Assembly (NCBI GenBank): GCA_028693165.1
Contig: JAQUVX010000005.1
Location: 1-64,000 of the forward strand
Direction: 5' to 3'
From: Lachnospiraceae bacterium
Lineage (GTDB): Bacteria; Bacillota; Clostridia; Lachnospirales; Lachnospiraceae
Length of the DNA: 64,000 nt
Part shown: one piece after another, positions 35,930 through 47,512 of the stretch
Layout of the letters: every line of letters begins with the position of its first letter
Position numbering within the stretch: position 1 is the first letter of the stretch
Program-made: the position numbers and the translations under genes
Notes under the pieces: generated by a model
Told to the model about the DNA's origin: nothing
Database searches by the model: none
Seen by the model: only the letters and a program-made list of their open reading frames with translations

Positions 35930-36325
35930 TCACATTTCCTCCCTTAATATCCGGGTTACTTCTTCCGGATAGGTTACCACGTAGGCCTGGCCGCCCGCTT
36001 CTCTGATCTGCTCTATGGTTCGTTTTTGGATCGCGCTTAATATCCCGACAAACGGCCGCTTGATCTCGAACCCATAATACCGGCCGTTAATCACGGCACA
36101 TACATCCGGGATGCCTTGCCGGGAATACGTCCCGGCGGCTGCCTTCCATACAAACGCCGAAGGAATCAGCGCCCGGATGTGTTTTATGACCCGGTCTTGA
36201 TAATAAGCTTCTTTTGGCAGGTGGTCGCGGATGTACCTTTCCGCCTGCTCCGTGGTTCTACATTTCCCGTTTTCTTTTAAATGCCGGATTAAGTCCTCTT
36301 TTGTCTTAAAGTCTTCAAACTTCAT
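35930..36325 (-). CDS. VRR-NUC nuclease
   Basis: A 131-residue protein from MKFEDFKTKEDLIRHLKENG. GIPDVCAVINGRYYGFEIKR carries the D...ExK core of the VRR-NUC family; Gln-Lys later (IQKRTIEQIREAGG) completes the pattern. These stand-alone nucleases occur in phage replication regions beside SNF2 helicases and probably process branched DNA. The start is the ATG after GGAGG; a longer frame is a shadow of the upstream gene. Confidence 0.85.
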   Translation of the reverse strand: MKFEDFKTKEDLIRHLKENGKCRTTEQAERYIRDHLPKEAYYQDRVIKHIRALIPSAFVWKAAAGTYSRQGIPDVCAVINGRYYGFEIKRPFVGILSAIQKRTIEQIREAGGQAYVVTYPEEVTRILREEM

Positions 36326-36566
36326 GATCTCTTTCAACCTCCGCTTTTGCGAGTTCTTTTGCGACGTCGCAAGTGGAACAGGTGCCCTCCCATCCGTCGC
36401 TATGGCTGCAGCTTGTTCCAGTAAGTAAGCAAAACGGAACAACCTTTTCCTGTGGTTCGTTCCAGGTTATCAACATATGCAGGAGAATACCTGCAAGAAT
36501 AATCAATGCTGCCATGATCCCAATTCCTACGATGACGATGCAGAAATAAGCTAATGTCTTAAACAA
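36315..36566 (-). CDS. Small membrane protein with Cys-rich end
   Basis: An 83-residue protein, TTG start after GGAGG. One or two membrane segments (residues ~5-33), then a soluble tail with four Cys (CLLTGTSCSHSDGW, CSTCDVAKE). The tail contains one copy of the palindrome (36359-36372). Function unknown. Confidence 0.55.
   Translation of the reverse strand: MFKTLAYFCIVIVGIGIMAALIILAGILLHMLITWNEPQEKVVPFCLLTGTSCSHSDGWEGTCSTCDVAKELAKAEVERDHEV
36359..36372. repeat. Palindrome copy 2 (TTGCGACGTCGCAA)
   Basis: A perfect 14-bp palindrome in the small membrane protein gene, again encoding CDVAK on the minus strand. Confidence 0.85.
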
Positions 36567-36745
36567 TGGGGTTTTTCCTCCTTCATGCTATTTAGGATTA
36601 TGATGCAATATTCCCGGAGCTGATCTTCTGTAAGATTCCGCGTCCCATGGGCTCCATAATATTCCAGGCAGTCCGTGATCTTTTCATGCTGCTGGGTCTC
36701 GCTTAATAGTCCCAGAATCTTAATATATCTGTCCTTGCGGTTCAA
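36551..36745 (-). CDS. Small hypothetical helical protein
   Basis: A 64-residue protein, MNRKDRYIKILGLLSETQQH, helical, with Cys/His residues near the end. It starts at a TTG that overlaps the previous TGA; GGAG lies 11 bases before. No family recognised. Confidence 0.5.
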   Translation of the reverse strand: MNRKDRYIKILGLLSETQQHEKITDCLEYYGAHGTRNLTEDQLREYCIIILNSMKEEKPHCLRH

Positions 36746-36951
36746 GGCTTGTTGTCTCCCCTCTTTTGGTCCTCAACCAGCTCCAGAAAGTCGGGGGTTG
36801 ATCGCTTCTTGACTTCGTCCATAAGCCCACCCAGCTCGTGGGTCCATACCGGCCGCCCCATCAATTCGCTTACATATTTGTGATAATCATCGATATTGCA
36901 AAGTAATATTCCCGTATGCGCGGAAAGAATCGCGCCTTCTCTACCTGTCAT
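36742..36951 (-). CDS. Small hypothetical phage protein
   Basis: A 69-residue protein from MTGREGAILSAHTGILLCNI, with YVSELMGRPVWTHELG. This matches a short conserved family seen in phages of Firmicutes that has no known function. It overlaps the HD-protein gene by 11 bases, so translation is coupled. A longer frame upstream is a shadow. Confidence 0.6.
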   Translation of the reverse strand: MTGREGAILSAHTGILLCNIDDYHKYVSELMGRPVWTHELGGLMDEVKKRSTPDFLELVEDQKRGDNKP

Positions 36952-37693
36952 CCTCTGCGCCTCCGATCGGCTCCGCCTCTTCAAATTCTGGCTCCTGCTC
37001 CTGCATTTTTTCCGGAGCTTTTTCAACTAGTTTCTGATCCCTGTTTCCGTTCTCGTCCTCCAGGAGCGTGCTGGCTTCCTGGTCTGCTTCCTGCAGGGCA
37101 AGGGCGAGTGGATATTTCGTCATGGCTGCACTAAGCTGCTGGTAGCTTTCTTTTGGTTCCGTGTATCCCATATGCCAGCGGATGGCGAAGCGCTCCGGCC
37201 CGGTCAGCTTCATGAATTGTTCAATCATCATAACGCTTTTTTCGCCGTGCCCGTATGGGATCAGGTCGTTTACTGTATAGCATGGTACGGTCTCCCAGAT
37301 GAAGCTTCCGGCGTTATCCTTCTTAACCTGCCAGCGGTCGGCTGCTGCCACTTTGTCCGGATCATATGTTTTCTGGTTCTTATAGTCAATCTTATAAAAA
37401 TATGTCTTGCAAATATCGTGAAGCAGTGGAACGATTACCATCGTTTCCCGGTCAATTTTTCCCAGGATCTGATGCCAGGTCGGGCAGTCCAGCTTATTCT
37501 GCAAGCAATGATATACATTAAGGCTATGCTGCAGCAGCCCGCCCTTGCAACTCAAGTGAAACCGGGTGGAGGCTGGCGCCGTGTATAAGTCGCTCTTATG
37601 TATGTAATCCATCAGCTCCTCCTTTCCGTCCCGCTTTACTTCTTCCATCAAAGCCTCAAACCGTTTAATATTCTTTTCATTGTCTATCATCAT
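36941..37693 (-). CDS. HD-domain phosphohydrolase
   Basis: A 250-residue protein. LLQHSLNVYHCL supplies the first His, LLHDICK the HD pair, and FAIRWHMGY a later His, the spacing of HD metal-dependent phosphohydrolases. The C-terminal ~50 residues are an acidic tail. It might act on nucleotides or on a signalling nucleotide during infection; the substrate cannot be read from sequence. It is in the middle of the early operon. Confidence 0.78.
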   Translation of the reverse strand: MMIDNEKNIKRFEALMEEVKRDGKEELMDYIHKSDLYTAPASTRFHLSCKGGLLQHSLNVYHCLQNKLDCPTWHQILGKIDRETMVIVPLLHDICKTYFYKIDYKNQKTYDPDKVAAADRWQVKKDNAGSFIWETVPCYTVNDLIPYGHGEKSVMMIEQFMKLTGPERFAIRWHMGYTEPKESYQQLSAAMTKYPLALALQEADQEASTLLEDENGNRDQKLVEKAPEKMQEQEPEFEEAEPIGGAEDDR

Positions 37694-37718
37694 GGCTATT
37701 TCCTCCTAAATTTCAGTT

Positions 37719-37865
37719 TTATGGATTAAGCGGGCAATCCTCATGCCGTTCCATGTACCAATCCCAGCAAGGTTCGCCGCTATTACTTCCCACAAAATAT
37801 CCTAATGCCTTACACTGTAACTCTTCTTTGTCAAATTCTTTGCATTCCTCACAATTTTTCGGCAC
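37719..37865 (-). CDS. Tiny zinc-finger-like protein
   Basis: A 48-residue protein with GTG start directly after GGAGGAAAAGGC. Sequence MPKNCEECKEFDKEELQCKA ... EPCWDWYMERHEDCPLNP has CxxC plus three more Cys, suggesting a small metal-binding protein. The strong ribosome site and codon pattern support a real gene. Confidence 0.6.
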   Translation of the reverse strand: MPKNCEECKEFDKEELQCKALGYFVGSNSGEPCWDWYMERHEDCPLNP

Positions 37866-37909
37866 GCCTTTTCCTCCATTCAGAAAAAACTTAATTTAAC
37901 TTTACGCCA

Positions 37910-38440
37910 TCAACTCAATATGGCCTGTTTCTGATTGTCCGGTTCCGATTCTGTCCACTTTTGTTGCTGCTCGTCGTAGAACTTTTCCACAAAGTCGTTG
38001 TAGATTCCGGGGATTTGTGGATCGTCCCGGCGGCAGCATTCCTCGGTTACGTATAGGCAGGTTCGGGTATGGAAGAACTGTAAAAGCCGCCTGTCGTATT
38101 CCGCGTTGATCTCACGCGCCAGGCTCAATACTTCCGGGATGCTGTAATGCTTATAAGCTGCATCCCCAAGCCGTCTGGCATAATTCCCGGCCGCGTATAC
38201 CTCGCGGAAGATCTTAATCATCTCGTCCGCATACTCTTTCTTGTAAACATGGCGACCTGCCATCCACTCGGGCGTCTGGGCTGCTGTCGGGGTAACAACA
38301 TTTTGCAGAAGCTCCTTGATCTGGCTTTTCAATTTTCCGTATCCGTCCTTGTACCTGGTTTCCAGAATCTCAAGTGGCACGTTCTCCTTGTTTTTCCTCA
38401 ATTTTTCAAGCGATTCCGTCAATTTTTCCATGTCTCCCAA
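37910..38440 (-). CDS. Hypothetical helical protein next to the origin
   Basis: A 176-residue protein, mostly charged helices (MEKLTESLEKLRKNKENVPL), with a Cys pair (TEECCRRDD) near residue 140. The TTG seven bases after AGGAGGT is the favoured start; an ATG three codons on is the alternative. It directly follows the iteron region. It could be a replication-linked protein, but no motif proves this. Confidence 0.55.
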   Translation of the reverse strand: MGDMEKLTESLEKLRKNKENVPLEILETRYKDGYGKLKSQIKELLQNVVTPTAAQTPEWMAGRHVYKKEYADEMIKIFREVYAAGNYARRLGDAAYKHYSIPEVLSLAREINAEYDRRLLQFFHTRTCLYVTEECCRRDDPQIPGIYNDFVEKFYDEQQQKWTESEPDNQKQAILS

Positions 38441-38463
38441 TGCTCCGCACCTCCTAACGCCTA

Positions 38464-38507
38464 TTTTTCCCTTACGCCTTTACTTTTTTGTTGGCGTAAG
38501 GGAAAAA
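38464..38507. repeat. 15-bp inverted repeat in the origin region
   Basis: 38464-38478 and 38493-38507 are perfect complements (TTTTTCCCTTACGCC and its reverse) with a 14-base loop. It embeds two copies of the CTTACGCC repeat and could act as a replication origin element or a terminator. Confidence 0.75.
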
Positions 38508-38751
38508 AACAAGCTTTTTCAAGCCTTCACGGGGATTCCTTACGCCTTACGCCTAATTTTGAAACATATACCCTGTATAGAAAATGTTTTGCGAGAAAAA
38601 GTTTGCAAAGTTGCAAATTACATATACCTATAAAATAGGCGTAAGAGTAGTAAGGATTATATAAATAAATCCCGCGCCCCGCTTATTTGCTGGATTTTTC
38701 GCCTTACGCCTAACCTTACGCCTAACCTTACGCCTAATTTTAAGGCGTAAG
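38471..38751. repeat. Iteron-like cluster, CTTACGCC x9: candidate phage replication origin
   Basis: CTTACGCC or its complement occurs at 38471, 38493 (inverted), 38539, 38546, 38638 (inverted), 38703, 38715, 38727 and 38744 (inverted). The copies at 38703, 38715 and 38727 repeat with an exact 12-bp period (CTTACGCCTAAC). The block is A+T-rich, has no gene and lies directly beside the primase-helicase gene. This is the usual place and form of a phage or plasmid-type origin bound by an initiator. Confidence 0.7.
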
Positions 38752-38763
38752 GAAAACCGGTAG

Positions 38764-42395
<3,632 letters not shown>

Positions 42396-42409
42396 AGCCT
42401 TTTATTCTC

Positions 42410-42691
42410 CTATTCTTCGGGTTCGCCCTGTTTCGGGTCAGTCATCAGCTTAAAATTCTCAACCTTGAAACACTGCTCGATGCTGGAAAGTCGGTATTTA
42501 ACCTTTTCCGCTTCTTCGGTGCTTGTTACCGTGGATGTTACAAAATAATTGTTTTTTTCCATCTCCAGGAAGTGGCAGATTACGTCCTGCCCTCTGACCC
42601 GGATGCATACCAGATCGCCCGGTGCCAGCTTTCTTCCGTCCGTGGTCGTGATCTCTACAGTCTTGATTTCCTTGATTCCAATTCCGGCCAT
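42410..42691 (-). CDS. Hypothetical phage protein
   Basis: A 93-residue protein of beta/alpha type (DGRKLAPGDLVCIRVRGQDV). It overlaps the neighbouring gene by one base and is unrecognised. Probably part of the replication operon. Confidence 0.55.
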   Translation of the reverse strand: MAGIGIKEIKTVEITTTDGRKLAPGDLVCIRVRGQDVICHFLEMEKNNYFVTSTVTSTEEAEKVKYRLSSIEQCFKVENFKLMTDPKQGEPEE

Positions 42692-43197
42692 TATTCTCCG
42701 TCCTCCTCTTCTTCTAAGTCGTCAGCTTCCCGCGACTCCTGCTCCTCCGCGTCCTGGAAGTCTTCGCCGCCTTCGTCTTCTCCTTCCTGCGCGTCCATGT
42801 AGGCCTCCAGCGGTGTCCTGGGCTTTCCGTAATAAAGATCATCCAGGATCCGTGTGGCGTTGGCTGCCATGATGATAGATTCCATCGCAAGCTCAAGCGA
42901 AGCGTTGTAAATCGTTCCGGCGATTTGTGTTACCTCGTCGCCTGCATCCAGAAGCTTTAAAAAGTCCTCCATCTGCCCCTTTAACGCCTTGTGCTTCGCG
43001 GCAACCCTTACGTAGTGTGTCGCGGCGATCCCGTAGGCCTCCGGCTTGCTTTCAACCTTCTTGAGCTGGGAGCTACTTTCCTCGGCTTCTGCCAGCATCT
43101 TGTCGTGTGTAAACTTAATGACCTTGCTCAGATTAGTCTTAAGATCCTTGGCGGATTCCAACGCGACATCAAGTTCCATCTGCTCGTACTGTTCCAT
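42691..43197 (-). CDS. Hypothetical acidic protein
   Basis: A 168-residue protein. Helical N-terminal ~110 residues (YRxAAxHY-like segment ATHYVRVAAKHKALKGQ), then a very acidic tail (EGEDEGGEDFQDAEEQESRE). The acidic tail could mimic DNA or bind a partner; that is speculation. No family seen. Confidence 0.55.
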   Translation of the reverse strand: MEQYEQMELDVALESAKDLKTNLSKVIKFTHDKMLAEAEESSSQLKKVESKPEAYGIAATHYVRVAAKHKALKGQMEDFLKLLDAGDEVTQIAGTIYNASLELAMESIIMAANATRILDDLYYGKPRTPLEAYMDAQEGEDEGGEDFQDAEEQESREADDLEEEEDGE

Positions 43198-43200
43198 GTG

Positions 43201-43641
43201 TTACTCCTCCTTCTTTTTCGCCTTTGTGGCTGTTTTATTTGTTTCTTTCTTTTTGGCGATATCGTAAAATTCATATTTGCTTATGTATTCCACGAACTCT
43301 TCCGGAAGGTCCCCGCCGTTCTCTTCTACGAGCTCCTTCATGGTGCTGCTTAAGGTTGCCGCGTTTACGGTGCGCTTAATAATGTCGCCCAGGCCGTGGC
43401 CTTCCAGCTCTTCGTAAAAGGCATCGTCGTCGCAGGCCTTCTTGTTGTACTTAACTTTTTCCTGCAAACTATATAAAAAGCCGTTGCGGCTAACCTTCGG
43501 GCATTCCTCGTCGATCATGACCTGTGCTATCTGGTTGCGTAGATCCTCAATCTCTCCGTTGTTCTGCTTGGTCTGTTCTGCCAGCTCGTCCTTTTTATCT
43601 AAAAGGGCCTTGTACTGGTCTATCATGTCAAATAATTTCAT
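43201..43641 (-). CDS. Hypothetical coiled-coil protein
   Basis: A 146-residue protein with an N-terminal coiled coil (MIDQYKALLDKKDELAEQTK) and a Lys-rich end (ATKAKKKEE). Its pattern resembles small phage recombination/replication helpers, but no motif identifies it. Confidence 0.55.
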   Translation of the reverse strand: MKLFDMIDQYKALLDKKDELAEQTKQNNGEIEDLRNQIAQVMIDEECPKVSRNGFLYSLQEKVKYNKKACDDDAFYEELEGHGLGDIIKRTVNAATLSSTMKELVEENGGDLPEEFVEYISKYEFYDIAKKKETNKTATKAKKKEE

Positions 43642-43655
43642 TGTGATTCCTCCTG

Positions 43656-43823
43656 TTATTGATACGGATTTGTTTTGGTTTGTGGTTGTTTCTGCTTTTC
43701 GCCATACTTCAGTTCTATGCTTTTTACGATTCCGCTTTCGTCCGCGTGGACCTTTACGTCTACGATGTCGAACTCCTGCAGAACTTCCTCCAAAGGCTTA
43801 CTATACAAATCGTTTAATTTCAT
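43656..43823 (-). CDS. Small hypothetical protein
   Basis: A 55-residue protein, MKLNDLYSKPLEEVLQEFDI, ATG five bases after GGAGGAAG. It overlaps the end of the interrupted GHKL gene by four bases. Good ribosome site and sensible codons; no family recognised. Confidence 0.6.
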   Translation of the reverse strand: MKLNDLYSKPLEEVLQEFDIVDVKVHADESGIVKSIELKYGEKQKQPQTKTNPYQ

Positions 43824-44941
43824 TGCGCTTCCTCCTTAAGCTCGTCTACAAACTCGTAAAGCTTCAGCGTTTCCTCCTCTGTGAGTCTGTCCTCGATCTT
43901 CTCTGCAAACTCACAAAATCTTTCGTATATCGGACGGGCTTTCTCTCGTTCCTTGTCCAGCTCCTGCTTTACGTCTGCGTAAAATTCGGAATTTAAAATA
44001 ACTTCCTTTTTGGCTTCGGAAACAATGACCGGCTTATAGCCCCTTTTCTTCATTCCTTCCATGTCGCTCTGGTTTGCAACCGGCACCGCCTTTGCTCCGT
44101 ATTGATTTATAAAGTCCTCCGCTACTTCGCTTTTTAATTCTTCCGGGATTGCGTACTGGTTTATATACGTACCGGAATAACTGTTAAGCGATCGCTTTGT
44201 CAGATCTGCGTCCTTCAATTCCTCAATCATGCGGGAAGCGTACCACTGAATGTCGAAGCTGTTTACCATGCTTCTATCTCTTTCCAGCCTTACAACTTTA
44301 GGCTTAAAGTCGATTCCAATATCTAAGCGCGGCTCTGTGCAAATATAAAGGCCTCCTACAAATACCTTGCCTTTGTACTGCTCGTCCTCAATAATTCGGC
44401 CGTATCTGGTTTCCTTTGCCTCAAATTCTCCCTCCTGCAGGTGAAGGTTGGCCGCCTTTATGGCCTCGTACTCTTCGCTTGTCACGTTCCCTATTTCAAT
44501 TATTAAGCTGTGCTCTGGTTCTTTCTCCCATACTGCCTGCTGATCTACGAAAAACGTAGGGACTTTTATTCCGCCGTACTTTCTGGAATTTACCAGGCGC
44601 GGCTTCCAAATTTCCCGCTTGCAGTAATTTCGGAAAATGACCGTTTTCTCCAAACGAAGCAAAACAACGGTTGCAATTTTATAGCCTTCTCCGTGATTTC
44701 ATATCATCTCGCGGTCGTTCTTCTTGGTTGTTACTCCAAAAAGAAGCGTTTTTATATCCAGGTCGCTGTGCTTGTTTCCGATTCTTATAACCTGGCTTAT
44801 TGGGTCGTAATCGAAAAACATTTTGTTTCCGCTGTCTCTGGCCTGCTCGTCTATGGCGTTCTGGAAGAACTCGCGGACCGCCTCTGTTACGCCCCATTCC
44901 GGTACGTAGTCGGCGCTTATACTCAATTCGTACTTTCTCAT
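43820..44941 (-). pseudogene. GHKL/HSP90-like ATPase gene interrupted by an in-frame TGA
   Basis: A 373-codon reading frame with a single stop (TGA) at 44699-44701. Before it: MRKYELSISADYVPEWGVTE with EFFQNAIDEQ, the Bergerat N-box. Directly after it, in the same frame, NHGEGYKIATVVLL, the Gly-rich ATP-lid motif. The frame then runs on for 280 codons (coiled-coil, EKARPIYERFCEFAEKIEDR). The stop most simply replaces a Gly codon (GGA to TGA). Unless read through or restarted, the ATPase is inactive. It belongs to a family found near SNF2 genes in phages. Confidence 0.8.
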
Positions 44942-45168
44942 ACTCCCTCGCCTCCTTCCTGCTGCTGCGCTTCATACTCTGCCAATGTCGGGCGCGGTCC
45001 ATCCAGGTCGCCCCAGGTATAAAGCTTCTTTGTTTCGTGTTCCCAATTTGCCCGGTAACAATTACGGCAGGTACAATGGCTGGAAAGCCAGCGCATTTCT
45101 CCCCAATATTCGGGCTTATTGCAATTTTTACAAATAACAATTTTTTTGTTTTGCTCGGTGTTTCCCAT
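44938..45168 (-). CDS. Small zinc-ribbon protein
   Basis: A 76-residue protein: ICKNCNKPEYWGEM and HCTCRNCYRANW provide CxxC and CxCxxC metal-binding pairs. The end overlaps the ATPase start by four bases (ATGA). Likely a nucleic-acid-binding accessory. Confidence 0.65.
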   Translation of the reverse strand: MGNTEQNKKIVICKNCNKPEYWGEMRWLSSHCTCRNCYRANWEHETKKLYTWGDLDGPRPTLAEYEAQQQEGGEGV

Positions 45169-45208
45169 GGATCCTATCCTTCTTTCTTTGATAAGCTTTC
45201 GCCTCCTA

Positions 45209-46528
45209 TCAGAAATACCGCCTCCAATCGTCCACTATGGTCTTTGCCAGGTCCTCTTTTTTCGATAAAGCTTTTAAAACTGCTTCGTCGATGGTCTTTT
45301 CCACCACAAGGTGGATATAGGTACATGCGTTACGTTGGCCGATTCTGTGAATACGAGCCAGGCTCTGGCTGTATGCTGCATAGTTAAAATTCTCGGAATA
45401 ATAAACACAGGTATCTGCTGCCGTCAGGGTAATGCCCAGGCCAGCGGTGTCGATCTGCGCCAGGAATACCTTGGTTGCCTGGTTCTCCTGGAAGTCCTTT
45501 ACGATTCCTCCGCGGTCCTCAATCTTGATGTCTCCGTAGATGCTGACTGCCCTGATCTTCTTCTGCAGCAGCAGGCTCTGAATCAAATCAATCTCCGGCC
45601 GGAACCGGCAGAAGATTACAAGCTTCTTCCCTGCTTCAAGAACGTAATCGTCCAGGATGTCTTCCAAGGCATTGAGCTTCCCCTTAAAGATATATTCTGG
45701 CTTGTTCCCTTCGTCCGTCTGAATAAATCCGCCTGTGAACTGCTGCAGGCGTAAAAGCTTTGTTAATACGGTCGGCGCTGTGATCATGTCGCCGTTGTCC
45801 AACTCTGCGAAGCTGTCTCGCTTGATCTTGTTATAAAGCTCCTTCTCGCGTCCCTCCAATGGTATGTACCGCGTTATAAAGGTCTGTTCTGGAAGGTCAA
45901 GCGCCTCTTCCTTGGTTACCCGGTACGCGATGCTGTGTTCCTTCTGGATAAGCTTATCAAGGTTCCGGTAACTGATGATTTGCTTATTTCCGAATCCTCC
46001 CATTACGCAATACGCGCCGCGGAAGGCGTAAAAATTCCGCCCGAAAATATTTGGATCAAGAAAGCGGTACTGGCTGAAAAGGTCAACTACATTATTTTGC
46101 ACCGGGGTTCCGGAAAGGATCAGCTTATACTTTGCAATGTCGCCGAGCTCGTGCATAGCCTTACTTTGTTTTGCCTTCGGCTCCTTGATACGCTGGCTTT
46201 CATCGCATATAACCATATCCGGTTCCCAGCCTTTCAAGGCTTCAAATAATTCCTCGCGCCAGGTGCTTTCGTAGTTGATGACCGCCACCCGAAGGGCCTT
46301 AAACGGGAAGCTGTCAAGCTCTCGGAGCGCCGCCAGGCGCTTCTGCTTGTCTCCCAGAAGGACTACAACGTGGGCTTTAAAGTTGGCGTACTGGTCAAAT
46401 TCTTTCGGCCAGACACTACATACGGAAGTAGGCGCAACTACCAGAACCTTGTTGATCTTCCCCATTTCGTATGCCGCACCGGCCACCGCTATGGCTGTTA
46501 AAGTCTTGCCGCAACCCATTTCATTCAA
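45209..46528 (-). CDS. SNF2-family helicase, C-terminal part of a split gene
   Basis: 439 residues containing nearly all helicase motifs: EMGCGKTLTAIAV (Walker A), VVAPTSVCSVWP (Ia), VICDESQRIKEP (DExQ box), LILSGTPVQNNV (III), then KLVIFCRFRPEID and ARIHRIGQRN (VI). It lacks the Q motif and everything before Walker A. Those residues are found instead in the gene at 48071-48448. The frame opens only at a TTG three codons before Walker A. An ATG at 46580 with a good ribosome site opens another frame, ending GFGFLFE just before the same place. A TGAATGAA repeat separates the two frames. Confidence 0.85.
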   Translation of the reverse strand: MNEMGCGKTLTAIAVAGAAYEMGKINKVLVVAPTSVCSVWPKEFDQYANFKAHVVVLLGDKQKRLAALRELDSFPFKALRVAVINYESTWREELFEALKGWEPDMVICDESQRIKEPKAKQSKAMHELGDIAKYKLILSGTPVQNNVVDLFSQYRFLDPNIFGRNFYAFRGAYCVMGGFGNKQIISYRNLDKLIQKEHSIAYRVTKEEALDLPEQTFITRYIPLEGREKELYNKIKRDSFAELDNGDMITAPTVLTKLLRLQQFTGGFIQTDEGNKPEYIFKGKLNALEDILDDYVLEAGKKLVIFCRFRPEIDLIQSLLLQKKIRAVSIYGDIKIEDRGGIVKDFQENQATKVFLAQIDTAGLGITLTAADTCVYYSENFNYAAYSQSLARIHRIGQRNACTYIHLVVEKTIDEAVLKALSKKEDLAKTIVDDWRRYF

Positions 46529-46822
46529 ACAAAAAACCGAAGCCTTTACCGTCTTTTTGTGTAATGGTGTTTTTTGTCATGATTAGATCACTCCCCTTTC
46601 TTTGGCTAATTGCCAGAGCATACGCAAATGTTCGCTATGCTTCAATATTTGTAAATTTTCAGGTCTATTATCGCTGTGTCTCTCTTTGTGTCATGGATGC
46701 GTCCGTCCGGTGTTTTTACTTCCACCTGTGTTTTCTGTGTTTTCTTTGTTTCGCTCATCTTGTTTATACCTCCGTTTTGGTTTTATATATATCAAGGCTT
46801 TTTATTGCCGCGATACCATCTG
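46529..46822 (-). pseudogene. Remnant DNA: helicase start fragment and HNH relic
   Basis: Between the helicase part and the HNH gene, two fragments are visible. At 46522-46580 an ATG with GGGGAG ribosome site starts MTKNTITQKDGKGFGFLFE, which looks like helicase sequence leading to Walker A but stops at TGA. At 46583-46690 there is HKERHSDNRPENLQILKHSE and onward, an HNH endonuclease core with DNRPENL, but with no start and a TGA just before it. Both appear degraded. A 38-codon frame from an ATG near 46757 with GGAGG before it is also present; it shows no known family. Confidence 0.6.
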
Positions 46823-47512
46823 TTATATTATTTCTTTCCATGCTGCTCCTTTTGCCTCCGGTCCTTCCTGGCTGTCGTACCCATCAAGGTTTACTATGAG
46901 CGCCATGTCCTTCAGCTCTTCTTGGATTCTTAGCAACGTTTTGTTTATGTGTTTCTCGTCGTCCCATGAATATGCGAAGCCGTCCGGGGCAAATACTGAC
47001 TTAAAGCTATGTAAGCCGTTTTTTCTGTATCTCCCATTGCAACGGTCTATAATTGTCTGGTAACTCATAAAACAATCTTTTGCAGCCTCTCTGGCGCTTC
47101 TCCATGTATCTACAAACTCGCCGGTTTTATCAATCTTAACGACCGCCTTTGCATTGCTTATATGTCCGGTTTTCTTTCCCAGTTCCTTTTTTGTAATAAA
47201 TCCCAGGTTGCTTGCGTAGTTATCTGTAACAACTCCGTTAATATGAAAAATAACACAACCATTCGGAACTTCTGGAAGAAAAGCCGCAGCCACCAACTGG
47301 TGCATTAAATGGGTTTTGCGTTTTGCGTTCTCACCGGTAATGTTTACCATGAGCCTGTCGCGGTATATCTTCCGGCCGGATTCTGCTTTTTTGAATGGGT
47401 GCAGGGTCCTGGTCTTTCCGCTGTCGTAAACTCTCCGTATTTCTCCGGCATAGCTTACTTGGTATTTTCCGTTATAGCCCTGCACGTCCTTCCAAATATC
47501 CGGCTTAACCAT
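46823..47512 (-). CDS. HNH homing endonuclease (NUMOD4-HNH-NUMOD1)
   Basis: A 229-residue protein. IWKDVQGYNGKYQVSYAGEI is the NUMOD4 domain. HLMHQLVAAAFLPEVPNGCV followed by HINGVVTDNYASNLGFI is the HNH nuclease fold. VVKIDKTGEFVDTWRSAREA is a NUMOD1 DNA-binding motif. Such genes are selfish, cutting DNA at a site lacking them so that repair copies the gene in. It sits inside the interval that splits the SNF2 helicase gene. Its start lies just after a run of nine G's. Confidence 0.9.
   Translation of the reverse strand: MVKPDIWKDVQGYNGKYQVSYAGEIRRVYDSGKTRTLHPFKKAESGRKIYRDRLMVNITGENAKRKTHLMHQLVAAAFLPEVPNGCVIFHINGVVTDNYASNLGFITKKELGKKTGHISNAKAVVKIDKTGEFVDTWRSAREAAKDCFMSYQTIIDRCNGRYRKNGLHSFKSVFAPDGFAYSWDDEKHINKTLLRIQEELKDMALIVNLDGYDSQEGPEAKGAAWKEII

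Noticed and set aside
38464-38507. Origin hairpin read only as a terminator
   Set aside because: It has A/T tails, but it shares its arms with the surrounding CTTACGCC repeats, so an origin element is the better reading; a double role remains possible.
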